A DNA stretch of 64,000 nt from Pseudomonas protegens (GTDB lineage: Bacteria; Pseudomonadota; Gammaproteobacteria; Pseudomonadales; Pseudomonadaceae): NCBI RefSeq assembly GCF_003363755.1, contig NZ_CP031396.1, forward strand, positions 248,001 to 312,000, given 5' to 3'. Under the pieces are notes generated by a model, which was given only the letters and a program-made list of their open reading frames with translations, made no database searches and was not told where the DNA came from. Made by a program: the position numbers and the translations under genes. The first letter of the stretch is position 1; every line of letters starts with the position of its first letter. Shown piece by piece: positions 27,608 through 35,974 of the stretch.

Positions 27608-28606
27608 ATGGCCATCAAACAATCCTTCAAGCGCCTGCTGGGCAGCGCCTATCTGCACAGCTTCGGCCGTATCCGCCTGAGCGACGCCGGCGCGGTGCTG
27701 ATGCTGCACCGGGTAGTGGCCGATTCCGCGCAAGCCAGCCTGCCCCATCGGGCGCCGCTGTGCGTCGGCCAGGGGCATTTCGAACACTTGCTGCGCTGGC
27801 TGCGTCGGCACTTCGACTGTGTGCCCCTGCAGCACCTGCTGGAGTTGCCTGCGGGCGACCGGCCCCGGGTGGCCCTGACCTTCGATGATGGCTGGCGGGA
27901 CAATGCCGAGGTCGCCTATCCCCTGCTGGAGCGCTACGAGATGCCGGCGAGCATCTTCCTGTCCACGGACTTCATCGGCAAGCGCCAGGGTTTCTGGTGG
28001 GAGTCCATTGGTGAAACCCTGTGGCAACAGGCCGACAGCGCCGCCGCTCAACCGCTGTTGACACAGTTGCGGGCCCTGTCACTGGCACCACCACCGGAGC
28101 TATTGCAACCCGGCGCCAGCCGCGCTCGCAGCAGCATCCTCGGGGGCTATCTGCAACAGCTCAAAGGCCTGCCGCCCCAGACCCTGCAAGCCCTGGCCGA
28201 CAGTTGCCCCGACGACAGCGCGCCCCACAGCCTGGACTGGGCCCAGGTCCAGCGCCTGGAACGCTCGGCACTGGTGCGCTTTGGTCCCCATGGTGCCAGC
28301 CACGGCATTCTCACCCGGCTTGACGGCGCCGCGATGCGGGCCGATCTGCAGCGCTCCCACCACGCCTTGCAGGAGCACTGCCAGGCGCCGCTGGGGGTCT
28401 ATTGCTACCCCAATGGCGATCACAATCCCGAGGTGCGCGCAGCGGTGGCCGAACTGGGTTATCGCTATGCCCTGGGCACCCGCCCGGGGCTGATCGAGGC
28501 CGATGGCAATCCGCTGCTGGCCCTGCCCCGCATCGATGTCAGCCACGCCAGCGCCGGACGCCCCGGGCTGCTGGCCTGGCGCCTGCTCCAGGGAGCCCGG
28601 GCATGA
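27608..28606 (+). CDS. NodB-type polysaccharide deacetylase
   Basis: 332-aa carbohydrate esterase 4 protein. The metal-binding ALTFDDGWRD motif (Asp93, Asp94) is present, and a histidine motif reads GPHGASHGIL near 230. The later motif GVYCYPNGDHNPEV follows near 265. No signal peptide is seen, so it may act on the lipid-linked intermediate in the cytoplasm, as PIG-L-like and some CE4 enzymes do, or on exported material if the N-terminus hides a leader. The start lies one base after the previous stop. Together with the last gene of the locus it suggests that the polymer has de-N-acetylated sugars (inference). Confidence 0.9.
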   Translation: MAIKQSFKRLLGSAYLHSFGRIRLSDAGAVLMLHRVVADSAQASLPHRAPLCVGQGHFEHLLRWLRRHFDCVPLQHLLELPAGDRPRVALTFDDGWRDNAEVAYPLLERYEMPASIFLSTDFIGKRQGFWWESIGETLWQQADSAAAQPLLTQLRALSLAPPPELLQPGASRARSSILGGYLQQLKGLPPQTLQALADSCPDDSAPHSLDWAQVQRLERSALVRFGPHGASHGILTRLDGAAMRADLQRSHHALQEHCQAPLGVYCYPNGDHNPEVRAAVAELGYRYALGTRPGLIEADGNPLLALPRIDVSHASAGRPGLLAWRLLQGARA

Positions 28607-29910
28607 AGCGCGGCAGCTACCTCTGGCACCTGGCCCTGAGCATGGGCACCCGACTGGCGATGATCGGCCTGCGGCTGCTGCGCAACGTGTTGCTGGCGCG
28701 CCTTCTGGGCCCGGCGGATCGCGGCCTGTTCGCCCTGCTCAGCACCCTGCCGGACCTGATCGCGGCCCTGACCAGCGGCGGCCTCAATACCGCCGTCGGC
28801 TATGAAGCCGCCCGCCAACGCCCCATGGGACTGTTGCTGACTCAGGTGCTGGTCTACGGCTGCCTGCTGGCCAGCCTGCTGACTCTGGCCGGGCTGGCCC
28901 TGATGAACACTTGGGGCAGCCACTGGGAACTGAGCCTGCAACTGGGCGACCTGGCCTGGCTGTTGCTGCTGGCGGTGCCGATCACCGTGCTCAAGAGCGG
29001 TCTCTTGACCTTGCACAACGCGGACGGTCGGGTCGAGGCCTTCAATGCCCTGCGCCTGCTGGAATCCCTGGTGCCGCTGCTGCTGTTCGTCGGGCTGTGG
29101 TGGGTCTGGCGCGACCAGCCGCTGTCGGCGGCCCTGGTCAGTTGGCTGGGCGGCACCGTGCTGGTGGTGGTGGTCGGCTGGTGCTGGCTGCGCCGCTGGC
29201 ATGACCTGCGCTTGCGCTGGCAGGCCGGTGAGCAGGGCAAGCTGCTGCGCTACAGCGCCCAGAGCCACCCGGGGGTGTTGTCGCAACAGTTGATGCTGCG
29301 CTCGGACTACCTGTTCATCGGCGCCCTGCTGGACCCCGTCGCTCTGGGCTGGTACGCCATGGCCAGCGCCGCCGCCGAACTGCTGCTGATCATTCCCGAG
29401 GCGGTGACCACGCCGCTGATGAAACGCCTGCTGCAGCAAGGTTCCGGTATCGAAGAACTGACGGCCCTGGCCCTGCGCCTGACGGCCACGGTGATGCTTG
29501 GCGCCTGCCTGGGCATGGCGCTGATCGGCCAGTGGCTGATCGTCACCCTGTTCGGCGCCGCCTACGCCCCAGCCTACGACGCGCTGCTGGCCCTGCTGCC
29601 GGGGCTGTTCGGCCTGTGCTACGCCAGCATCCTGCGCCTGGACCTGCTGGGCAAACAGCGCCCCGGCAGCCTGTCGCTGCTGCTGGCCGGGGGCGCGCTG
29701 CTGAACCTGATCCTCAACGCGGTATTGATTGCGCCACTGGGCATCGTCGGCGCCGGCCTGGCCTCGTCGATGGCCTACCTGGCGGTGAGCCTGGTGATGC
29801 TCGGCCTGTACTGCCACCTCAGCGGCGTGGCCTGGTACCGCACCCTGATCCTGCTACCTGGAGACATTGTCTACGTGCGCCATCTACTGCGCCCTAAGGA
29901 AACGGCCTGA
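28603..29910 (+). CDS. polysaccharide flippase (Wzx/MATE-like)
   Basis: 435-aa integral membrane protein of the polysaccharide-biosynthesis/MurJ superfamily with about 12 to 14 hydrophobic helices. The N-terminal LARLLGPADRGLFALLSTLPD and the middle LRSDYLFIGALLDPVALGWYAMA are typical of Wzx flippases. It would move lipid-linked repeat units across the inner membrane for the Wzy-type polymerase encoded earlier in the locus. It overlaps the deacetylase gene in ATGA, so the true start is 28603, not the long in-frame extension upstream. Confidence 0.92.
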   Translation: MKRGSYLWHLALSMGTRLAMIGLRLLRNVLLARLLGPADRGLFALLSTLPDLIAALTSGGLNTAVGYEAARQRPMGLLLTQVLVYGCLLASLLTLAGLALMNTWGSHWELSLQLGDLAWLLLLAVPITVLKSGLLTLHNADGRVEAFNALRLLESLVPLLLFVGLWWVWRDQPLSAALVSWLGGTVLVVVVGWCWLRRWHDLRLRWQAGEQGKLLRYSAQSHPGVLSQQLMLRSDYLFIGALLDPVALGWYAMASAAAELLLIIPEAVTTPLMKRLLQQGSGIEELTALALRLTATVMLGACLGMALIGQWLIVTLFGAAYAPAYDALLALLPGLFGLCYASILRLDLLGKQRPGSLSLLLAGGALLNLILNAVLIAPLGIVGAGLASSMAYLAVSLVMLGLYCHLSGVAWYRTLILLPGDIVYVRHLLRPKETA

Positions 29911-31835
29911 TGAAACCCTGTTCCCTGCTCGCCCTGATGCTGATCGCGGCGGCCTCATCCCTGCACGCGGAGCCCATGCAATGGGGGGATATCCGCGACG
30001 GCAGCCTGTATCTGCAAGCCGACCGCGCCGACACCCTGCAACTGCGCTGGAGCCCGGCCTGGCAAAGCGACGCCAACCAGGAACAGCTGTACCTGCTGCA
30101 ACCGGACGGCCAGTTGCTGCAACAGCTGGACATCCGCGCCGACCAACCTTACGGCCAGCGGGAGATCCAGCTGCCCGCCGCCCGCGGCGACTATCGCCTG
30201 CAAGTGCCGGGCTACAGCTTTCGCAACTTCAAGGTCGGCCACGACCGTTCGACCCTGGCCCAGTTCGAGCCGGCCAAGGTGCATTTCAGTGCCGATGTGC
30301 CCAGCGGCGTCGAGCTGTACTTTCGCGTGGCCGCTGGCGAGCAGGCGCTGCTGGCGGGCAAGTACTACGGCGGAGTCAGCGTGCTTCAGGCCACGCGCCT
30401 GAGCGACGGCCAGCAGGTACGCCTGCCGTTGGTGGAGCACCCGCAATATGGGCAATTCGACCAGAGCGCCTTGCCGGTGGCCCAGCAGGACGAAGTCTGG
30501 CGCCTGTCCCTGGGCGGCTCCGGCAAGGTGGCGTTCTGGCTCGACGGCACTGCCAACCTGTTCGCCCAGGACCTGCGTCAGCTGCACCCGCTGCAATGGA
30601 CCCCGGCGCGGGTCGAGCTGCGCCTCAAACCCCAGGTGCGCGGTCCCAGCCCGCACCTGGGGATCGCCCTGCCCTATGCCGAGCCGCCGTCGTCGACCTT
30701 CGAACTGCTGCGCGCCCTGGGCCCGCAGGCTGCCAACTTCTACAGCTTCGTCGATGTGATCCAGCAAGAACCCCAGCGGGAAATCACCTTTCGCCGGCTG
30801 TACCGCGAAGACTTCAAGATCGAGCGCGACATCACCTTGCTGGCCGGCACCGGCCGCCGGGCCGTGCTGGACGCCGACAGCGCCACCCTGGCCGGGCTCG
30901 ACGCCTGGCTGGCGGACAGCGTGCGCCTGGGCAACCAGGGCCTGCATTACCTGGCCTTTGCCGACGAACCCAACCTCAACTTCCCCAGCTACGCAGCGTT
31001 TGCCGCCTATTTTGCGCAGATGCTGGAACACACCAAGGCCAACTCCGACGCCCGCGCCGCCGGAGTGCGCATTGCCATGCCGGTGAGTTCACGACTGCTG
31101 GACGGTCCCTTTCGCATTGGCGCCGGGCAACGCCGGGGCATCGACTGGGCCCGGCAATTGCTGGCCGAACACGGTGCCGACATCGATGCCCTGGCCTGGC
31201 ACGAATGGATGGTCCGCGACCTGCTGGCCACCCGTCGCTATCGCACCAGCGTGCGCGCCGCCGCCGATCTGGTGGGGCTCGATGAGCAGGGCCGGCCACG
31301 CAAGGCGCTGTTGCTGAGCCAGACCAACATCTCCAGTGGCCCGGACCTGAGCCCTTATCAGCAGGACACCCACTACGCCGCCCTGTGGTGGACCTCGGTG
31401 GTGATCAACGCCTCCCAGGACGGCCTGCTCGACATGCTCAACTGGTTCCAGGCCGCCGACGAACCCGACTACCCCAAGGGCATGCTGTCGCAGCAGGATG
31501 CACAGCGCTTCAGCCTGAAGCCGGTGGCCGTGGCCCAGCAGTTCATCCGGCAGCATTGGCTGGGCCAGGTCCAGGCCCTGGACAACCCCTCCTTTGAGGT
31601 GGATGCCCTGGCCCTGCGCGACGGTCAGCGCCACAGCCTGCTGGGGGTGGCCAAGACGCCGCGCACGCAAAACGTCGAACTGGGCGACGCCACCATCTGC
31701 CAAGCGAGCCCCACCCTCGAACTGCTGGGCGCCGATGGCCGCAGCCGTCACACCGAGCTGCACTGCAGCGATGGCCGGGCCAGCTTCCAAGTGCCCGGTG
31801 AAACCCTGTTTGCCTTGACCTGGACAACCCTATGA
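29910..31835 (+). CDS. secreted glycoside-hydrolase-like protein of the exopolysaccharide locus
   Basis: 641-aa protein with a signal peptide (residues 1-20, cleaved after LHA). Residues about 25-240 look like beta-sandwich domains. Residues about 245-560 read like a TIM-barrel glycosidase: LHYLAFADEPNLNFPS places Glu353 where clan-A enzymes have the acid/base of NEP, and LAWHEWM places Glu432 where the nucleophile would be, 79 residues later. A further ALWWTSVVINAS strand and a C-terminal beta domain follow. I do not recognise a named family. Periplasmic trimming or length control of the polymer is the likely role (inference). Its ATG overlaps the flippase stop (TGATG). Confidence 0.85.
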   Translation: MKPCSLLALMLIAAASSLHAEPMQWGDIRDGSLYLQADRADTLQLRWSPAWQSDANQEQLYLLQPDGQLLQQLDIRADQPYGQREIQLPAARGDYRLQVPGYSFRNFKVGHDRSTLAQFEPAKVHFSADVPSGVELYFRVAAGEQALLAGKYYGGVSVLQATRLSDGQQVRLPLVEHPQYGQFDQSALPVAQQDEVWRLSLGGSGKVAFWLDGTANLFAQDLRQLHPLQWTPARVELRLKPQVRGPSPHLGIALPYAEPPSSTFELLRALGPQAANFYSFVDVIQQEPQREITFRRLYREDFKIERDITLLAGTGRRAVLDADSATLAGLDAWLADSVRLGNQGLHYLAFADEPNLNFPSYAAFAAYFAQMLEHTKANSDARAAGVRIAMPVSSRLLDGPFRIGAGQRRGIDWARQLLAEHGADIDALAWHEWMVRDLLATRRYRTSVRAAADLVGLDEQGRPRKALLLSQTNISSGPDLSPYQQDTHYAALWWTSVVINASQDGLLDMLNWFQAADEPDYPKGMLSQQDAQRFSLKPVAVAQQFIRQHWLGQVQALDNPSFEVDALALRDGQRHSLLGVAKTPRTQNVELGDATICQASPTLELLGADGRSRHTELHCSDGRASFQVPGETLFALTWTTL

Positions 31836-32536
31836 GTCGCTTGACCGGCCTGTTGGCCAAAATCCGCCGCAAGGGCCTGCGGGGCAGCCTGCGGGTTTTT
31901 TCTGAACGCTTCTTCTATTACCACTGGGAGCTGCTGACTCTGGAGCGCTCCCTGGCCTTGCCGGTGCCCTGCCCCATCAACCCCAGCCGCTGGCCCCAGG
32001 TGCCCATTACCCGGGAGTTGCTGCCGGCCTTCGACAAGTACTTCAAGGCCCAGTTGCCGGCCATTCGCGGCCTGCTGGACAAGGGCAACCGGGGCAGCGC
32101 GCACCTGGACCCGGACGGCAACGTGATGATGATGGTCTGGGTCAGCGAGCGCGATTACTACGACGATCAGCTGTACCGCTGCTGGATGCGCATGCCGCCG
32201 GGCTGCCTGTATCAGTTCGCCGGTGAATGCGCGCCGCCGTTTCGCGGCTCGGGGGTGGTGATCCTGGCGCAGAAGATGCTCTGGGACGAGTACCGCGAGC
32301 GGGGCTTCAAAGCCACCCGGGCCCTGGTCAATGTGCGCAACGAGCCGGCGCTGAAGATGCACATGCGCCTGGGTTTCCAGGAAGTCGGCGAATCCCTGCA
32401 CGTCTACTGCCTGCTGCGCTGCCTGCATTTCCACCGGCGTCGCCCTTATCACCAGACGCGCCTGCATCACCTGCGCCGGGGTCGCCTGGCCGAGTCACCG
32501 GCCCCAGCCACTGAAATAGACAAGGAGCGAACGTGA
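31832..32536 (+). CDS. GNAT-fold acyltransferase-like protein
   Basis: 234-aa protein. The middle region carries a GNAT-like core: YQFAGECAPPFRGSGVVILAQKM near 128-150, where PPFRGSGV replaces the usual Q/RxxGxG/A acyl-CoA loop, and ATRALVNVRNEPALKMHMRLGF near 168, the helix-strand typical of N-acetyltransferases. No membrane segment or signal is seen. It overlaps the glycosidase-like gene by ATGA. It probably acylates a sugar amine or hydroxyl before export (inference); substrate is unknown. Confidence 0.82.
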   Translation: MSRLTGLLAKIRRKGLRGSLRVFSERFFYYHWELLTLERSLALPVPCPINPSRWPQVPITRELLPAFDKYFKAQLPAIRGLLDKGNRGSAHLDPDGNVMMMVWVSERDYYDDQLYRCWMRMPPGCLYQFAGECAPPFRGSGVVILAQKMLWDEYRERGFKATRALVNVRNEPALKMHMRLGFQEVGESLHVYCLLRCLHFHRRRPYHQTRLHHLRRGRLAESPAPATEIDKERT

Positions 32537-33657
32537 ACCTGCGTTGGCAATGGTGCACCAGCCTGAGTGCCCAGGATTTCCCCGTAAAGGCCTATGAACA
32601 GCTGCGACAAACCGTCGAGCAGGCCACGCCGTTCAATCGTTTGAGCTGGTTGCGAGGCGCCGAACAGGCACTGCAGGATCAGCAGCTGCAGATTCTGCTG
32701 GGCTGGCAGGACCAGCGCCTGCTGCTGTGCCTGCCGCTGATCCGCGGCCGCGAATCCAGGGCCGGGCTGACCCTGCAGGTGGTCCGCCACCTGGGCCATC
32801 CGTTGAGCGACCGCCTGGCGCTGCTGGTGGCCGCTCCAGCACAAGACGCCATGCCCGCGGCCCTGCGGGAAATCCGCCGGCAACTGCCCCATGACCTGCT
32901 GCAATTCCATGAACTGGTGGATGCCGCCCCCCTGCTGGCGCCCTGGCGCCGGGCAAGCGGGTACAGCGAACAGTCCCTGAGCTGCCGCGCGCCAGAACAC
33001 CTGATCGTCCCCAGCGACCAGGAGGAAGCCAGCGGCACCCTGCGTTACGAGCTGCGCCGGGCCAAAAAGCGCTGTGCGGAGATTGACGCCCGGGTGATCC
33101 GCGTGACGCCCCAGGCCGACGGTATCGATGCAGTACTGGAGATGCTCCGCGAGGTGGAACAGGCCAGCTGGAAAGGCGCCGACGGCCTGGGGATCTTCTC
33201 CGGAGCACAGCGCCAACAGTGGATGCACACGGCGTTGCATGGCCTGGCGGCCGAGGGTTGCGTGCGGGTGGTGATGCTGGAACACCAGGGCCGCTGCATC
33301 AGCTATCGCCTGGGCCTGCTGGAGCGCGGTCGCCTGTATGACTACAACATCGCCTTCCTCGCCGACTACGCCAACCTGGGCAGTGGCCGCCTGCTGCTGG
33401 ACGAATGGATTCGCTGGGGCCTGGAGGAAGGCTGGCAGTGGGTGGACGCCTCCCGGGTCAGCCTCAGCCGCTCCAGCCATCAGTTGCATGAACGCATGAG
33501 CGGCCTGGTGGAGCACCAGCGCTGGAGCTTCTACTCCTGGCGTCCCCGGGGCCTGCTGGCCGGTGTCGCCGAGCGCCTCTGGCAACAGCTCAAACCTCAT
33601 CTCAAAGCCTGGCGCGAGCGCCGCCAGACCACCACCGCACAAGGGGCTCGCCCATGA
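32533..33657 (+). CDS. GNAT-family (CelD/BcsL-like) acyltransferase
   Basis: 374-aa protein of the FemAB-like/PF13480 acetyltransferase group found in many exopolysaccharide loci. The N-terminal FNRLSWLRGAEQAL segment matches the opening of the family. LRYELRRAKKRC near 173 and the C-terminal YNIAFLADYANLGSGRLLLDEW (about 275) are the signature blocks. The start is a GTG at 32533 preceded by AAGGAG at 6 bp, overlapping the previous stop in GTGA. It likely works beside the preceding GNAT protein in decorating the polymer. Confidence 0.86.
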   Translation: MNLRWQWCTSLSAQDFPVKAYEQLRQTVEQATPFNRLSWLRGAEQALQDQQLQILLGWQDQRLLLCLPLIRGRESRAGLTLQVVRHLGHPLSDRLALLVAAPAQDAMPAALREIRRQLPHDLLQFHELVDAAPLLAPWRRASGYSEQSLSCRAPEHLIVPSDQEEASGTLRYELRRAKKRCAEIDARVIRVTPQADGIDAVLEMLREVEQASWKGADGLGIFSGAQRQQWMHTALHGLAAEGCVRVVMLEHQGRCISYRLGLLERGRLYDYNIAFLADYANLGSGRLLLDEWIRWGLEEGWQWVDASRVSLSRSSHQLHERMSGLVEHQRWSFYSWRPRGLLAGVAERLWQQLKPHLKAWRERRQTTTAQGARP

Positions 33658-34433
33658 AACACACCCTGACCGTCACCCGAGCGCAGCGGGTCATCGTCAA
33701 CGCCGACGACTTCGGCCTCGACCCGGACTACAACCAACTGACCCTGCGTGCCTTCCAGCGCGGGGTGATCAGCTCCGCCACCCTGATGGCCAACATGCCG
33801 GCCTTCGAGGATGCCTGTCGCCTCAGCCACGAGCACGCCCTGCTGGGACGCATAGGCCTGCATTTCAACCTGACCTACGGCGCGCCCCTGAGCCAGGGCA
33901 TCCGCAGCCAGGCCGTGTTCTGCAATGCCCAGGGGCAGTTCGACCTGAACCTGCCGCGCTCCGTCCTGCGCCTGCCGCCGGCAGCTGCCGAGGCCGTGTG
34001 GCAGGAACTGGCGGCGCAATGGCAGCGCTGTGTCGACCAGGGGCTGCGGCCCAGTCATATCGACTCCCACCAGCACGTGCACAATCTGTGGCCGGTGGCG
34101 GCCATCGTTGCCCGCTTCGCCGCCCGCCAAGGGGTGCCGGTGCGCCTGGCGCGCAATGTCGGCGGCAATATCGGCCCCCTCAAGCGCCTGTTCAAAAGTG
34201 CGTTGAACCGGCGTATTGGCTGGCTTGCGGGACGCTGGGTGAACACGGTGTGTACGCCGAAGGATCTGCTGGACGGCTTCATCCCCGCGGGGGTGGTCGA
34301 AGTGGTGGCCCACCCGACGCAGTTGGCCGACGGCGATTTTGGCGACGATTACCTGCCCCCGGAACAATCCCTGGAGCAACTGTTGAACCGCGCCTTGCCC
34401 AGTCATCAGCGGATTGCCTACAGCGAACTGTGA
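33654..34433 (+). CDS. ChbG/YdjC-family carbohydrate deacetylase
   Basis: 259-aa YdjC-family protein. The metal-binding NADDFGLD near residues 16-23 and the histidine motif SHIDSHQHVHNLWP near 134 are intact, as is a late VVEVVAHPTQL with another ligand histidine. Known members remove acetyl groups from N-acetyl-glucosamine oligosaccharides. It overlaps the previous gene by ATGA and closes the 14-gene exopolysaccharide locus. Together with the CE4-type deacetylase gene at 27.6 kb it gives this locus two unrelated deacetylase families. Confidence 0.92.
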   Translation: MKHTLTVTRAQRVIVNADDFGLDPDYNQLTLRAFQRGVISSATLMANMPAFEDACRLSHEHALLGRIGLHFNLTYGAPLSQGIRSQAVFCNAQGQFDLNLPRSVLRLPPAAAEAVWQELAAQWQRCVDQGLRPSHIDSHQHVHNLWPVAAIVARFAARQGVPVRLARNVGGNIGPLKRLFKSALNRRIGWLAGRWVNTVCTPKDLLDGFIPAGVVEVVAHPTQLADGDFGDDYLPPEQSLEQLLNRALPSHQRIAYSEL

Positions 34434-34600
34434 AACCGGACCGGGCGTGACCCGGGAGCAGTCGCTCGCTGGATCGTATATGGGACGGGAACTAAATACT
34501 TCAAAATCTATCAATTGCCTCTTAATGATAGATTAATCCTAAATCAGCACTCTGTTCCGGAGCGCACTGGCCCGCAACGCTTTTAGGGCTTCGTGCAGCG

Positions 34601-34622
34601 GGTTCAGTCCCCAGACTGAACC
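34601..34622. promoter_or_regulatory. 9-bp perfect inverted repeat upstream of DUF2790 gene
   Basis: GGTTCAGTC and GACTGAACC are separated by CCCA, 27 bp before the start codon of the DUF2790 gene. No T-run follows, so it is not a terminator for the upstream locus. It could be an operator or a 5'-leader hairpin. Confidence 0.45.
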
Positions 34623-34648
34623 GTCATTGCCTGTAATGGAGAACCAGT

Positions 34649-34912
34649 ATGAACACACCCAAGCGCTTTGCCCTGGCCGCCCTGGCCCTGTGCGGATTCA
34701 GCGGCCTGGCCCAGGCCTCGGATGTCAATGTCGAGGTGGTGCCCTATGAGTACGGCATGCGCCTGGACGTCGCCAAGGTCATCTCCATGACCGAGCCGCC
34801 GACCAGCCGCTGTGAGGTCGTGACCGCCAATATGCGCTACATCAACAAGGCTGGAGAACTGGCGGAAATCTCCTACCAGAAGCACGCCCACGCCTGCATG
34901 TACGAAAACTGA
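34649..34912 (+). CDS. DUF2790 small periplasmic protein
   Basis: 87-aa secreted protein: signal peptide 1-23 cleaved after AQA, then DVNVEVVPYEYGMRLDVAKVIS, the DUF2790 signature, and two cysteines (in TSRCEVV and HACMYEN) that may form a disulphide. The family includes the copper-induced P. aeruginosa PtrA. Function here is unknown. GGAG precedes the ATG by about 9 bp. The region between the exopolysaccharide locus and this gene (34434-34648) is AT-rich and non-coding. Confidence 0.88.
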   Translation: MNTPKRFALAALALCGFSGLAQASDVNVEVVPYEYGMRLDVAKVISMTEPPTSRCEVVTANMRYINKAGELAEISYQKHAHACMYEN

Positions 34913-34969
34913 TGCGCCGTGCCCTGGCCAGAGCGGCACGCGCTGGTGAGCGTTGTCAGGGGACCGCGC

Positions 34970-35236
34970 TCAATGGGCCCTGCGCTTGAGGCCAGACAGC
35001 CCGCCCGGGGCATTGGCCAGGTCGTAGCGCAATTCGGCGATCAGTTCGTTGATTTCCCGGCAGCCATTGAGCTGCGCAGCGTCGATACCGCTGACCACCA
35101 GCTCGACCCGGTCGGTTTCATGGTCGCCATAGACCTTGACCGTCATCGACAGGTCCGGGCTCAGGGTGCATTGGCAGCGTTTGGGCAGAAAGCTGCTCTC
35201 AATGATGTTGCGCAGTTCCAGGGCAGATAAAAACAT
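34970..35236 (-). CDS. DUF1652 protein
   Basis: 88-aa cytoplasmic protein beginning MFLSALELRNIIESSFLPKRC, the recognisable start of the Pseudomonas DUF1652 family; ELRYDLANA closes the conserved part. AGGAG lies about 9 bp before the start on the minus strand. No function is known for the family. It is convergent with the DUF2790 gene. Confidence 0.87.
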   Translation of the reverse strand: MFLSALELRNIIESSFLPKRCQCTLSPDLSMTVKVYGDHETDRVELVVSGIDAAQLNGCREINELIAELRYDLANAPGGLSGLKRRAH

Positions 35237-35575
35237 GCTGACGCTCTCCTTTTATTCAACACGACCAATGATTGGGCGAATGCCTGCTGGCCGCGACGTC
35301 CATGTTCGCTAGCGATTCTGGCTCAGGTCCGTTTTGTCCTGACAGACGAAGCCAGACTACAGAGTAAGCGGCTTTGGCGACCTTGCTAAATTCGATTTCG
35401 CTCTCAGTACCAGGGGTTTTGACTTTAACGCCGCGAATGGCAGGCGGTTGCGCTGTTGGTTTGCCGCCCCGCAGAATGCCCGGGTCGTTGTGCCAGCCTT
35501 GCTCAACAGCGTGGCCCGCTCGAAGAGTCACACCTGATACAACGCTGATCCTTGCCCTCGCCCGGAGTTCCCTCC
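35237..35575. other. non-coding stretch with a doubtful minus-strand frame
   Basis: 339 bp with no gene I can support. A minus-strand frame of 91 codons (35256-35531) encodes a Pro/Gly-rich peptide with no recognisable domain. I regard it as spurious or the remnant of a dispersed repeat. Base composition is lower in GC than the flanks. Confidence 0.4.
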
Positions 35576-35881
35576 TTGATTACCTGCCATGTCAAATACG
35601 TGATCGATCCCTACCAACTGGCCGAGTTCGAAGCCTATTCCAAAGCCTGGATCGCTGTGGTCAGGCGTTTGGGCGGCACCCATCATGGCTATTTCCTGCC
35701 CTCGGAAGGGGCCAGTAACATTGCCTATTGCCTGTTCAGCTTCCCGTCCCTGGCCGATTACGAAGCCTACCGCCAGAGCGCTCTGAGCGATCCGGACAGC
35801 GTGGCCCTGGTGGCGTCGGTGATGAAGAAAAAATTCATCCTCAGTTACGAGCGCAGCTTCCTGCGCCCGCTGCTCTCCTGA
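35576..35881 (+). CDS. NIPSNAP-family protein
   Basis: 101-aa dimeric alpha-beta barrel protein. It begins ITCHVKYVIDPYQLAEFEAY and contains LGGTHHGYFLPSEGASN, the family signature. The start is probably the TTG at 35576, with GGAG 9 bp upstream, since this gives the family-typical first residues; an ATG eight codons earlier is the alternative. No partner gene is evident. Function is unknown; such domains often occur in stress or monooxygenase-like roles. Confidence 0.87.
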   Translation: MITCHVKYVIDPYQLAEFEAYSKAWIAVVRRLGGTHHGYFLPSEGASNIAYCLFSFPSLADYEAYRQSALSDPDSVALVASVMKKKFILSYERSFLRPLLS

Positions 35882-35899
35882 GAACCAGCCGGGTGGCGT

Positions 35900-35974
35900 T
35901 CCGCTTGCCGGCGAAGAGGCCTTAAAGGCGGGGGTCGCCCTGGCCGGCATCTTCGTTGGCAAGCTCGCGCCTAC
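35900..35974. repeat. degenerate REP palindrome
   Basis: Left arm CCGCTTGCCGGCGAAGAGGC and right arm CTTCGTTGGCAAGCTCGCGC followed by CTAC, somewhat diverged from the other copies. It lies between the NIPSNAP gene and the threonine dehydratase, and its CTAC end contains the dehydratase stop codon (TAG on the minus strand). Confidence 0.75.

Noticed and set aside
34441..34455. CCGGG-CGTGA-CCCGG hairpin after the exopolysaccharide locus
   Set aside because: Only 5 bp of stem and no T-run, so not called as a terminator.
35256..35531. 91-codon minus-strand frame
   Set aside because: No domain, no clear ribosome site and unusual composition; kept only as a note on the intergenic region.
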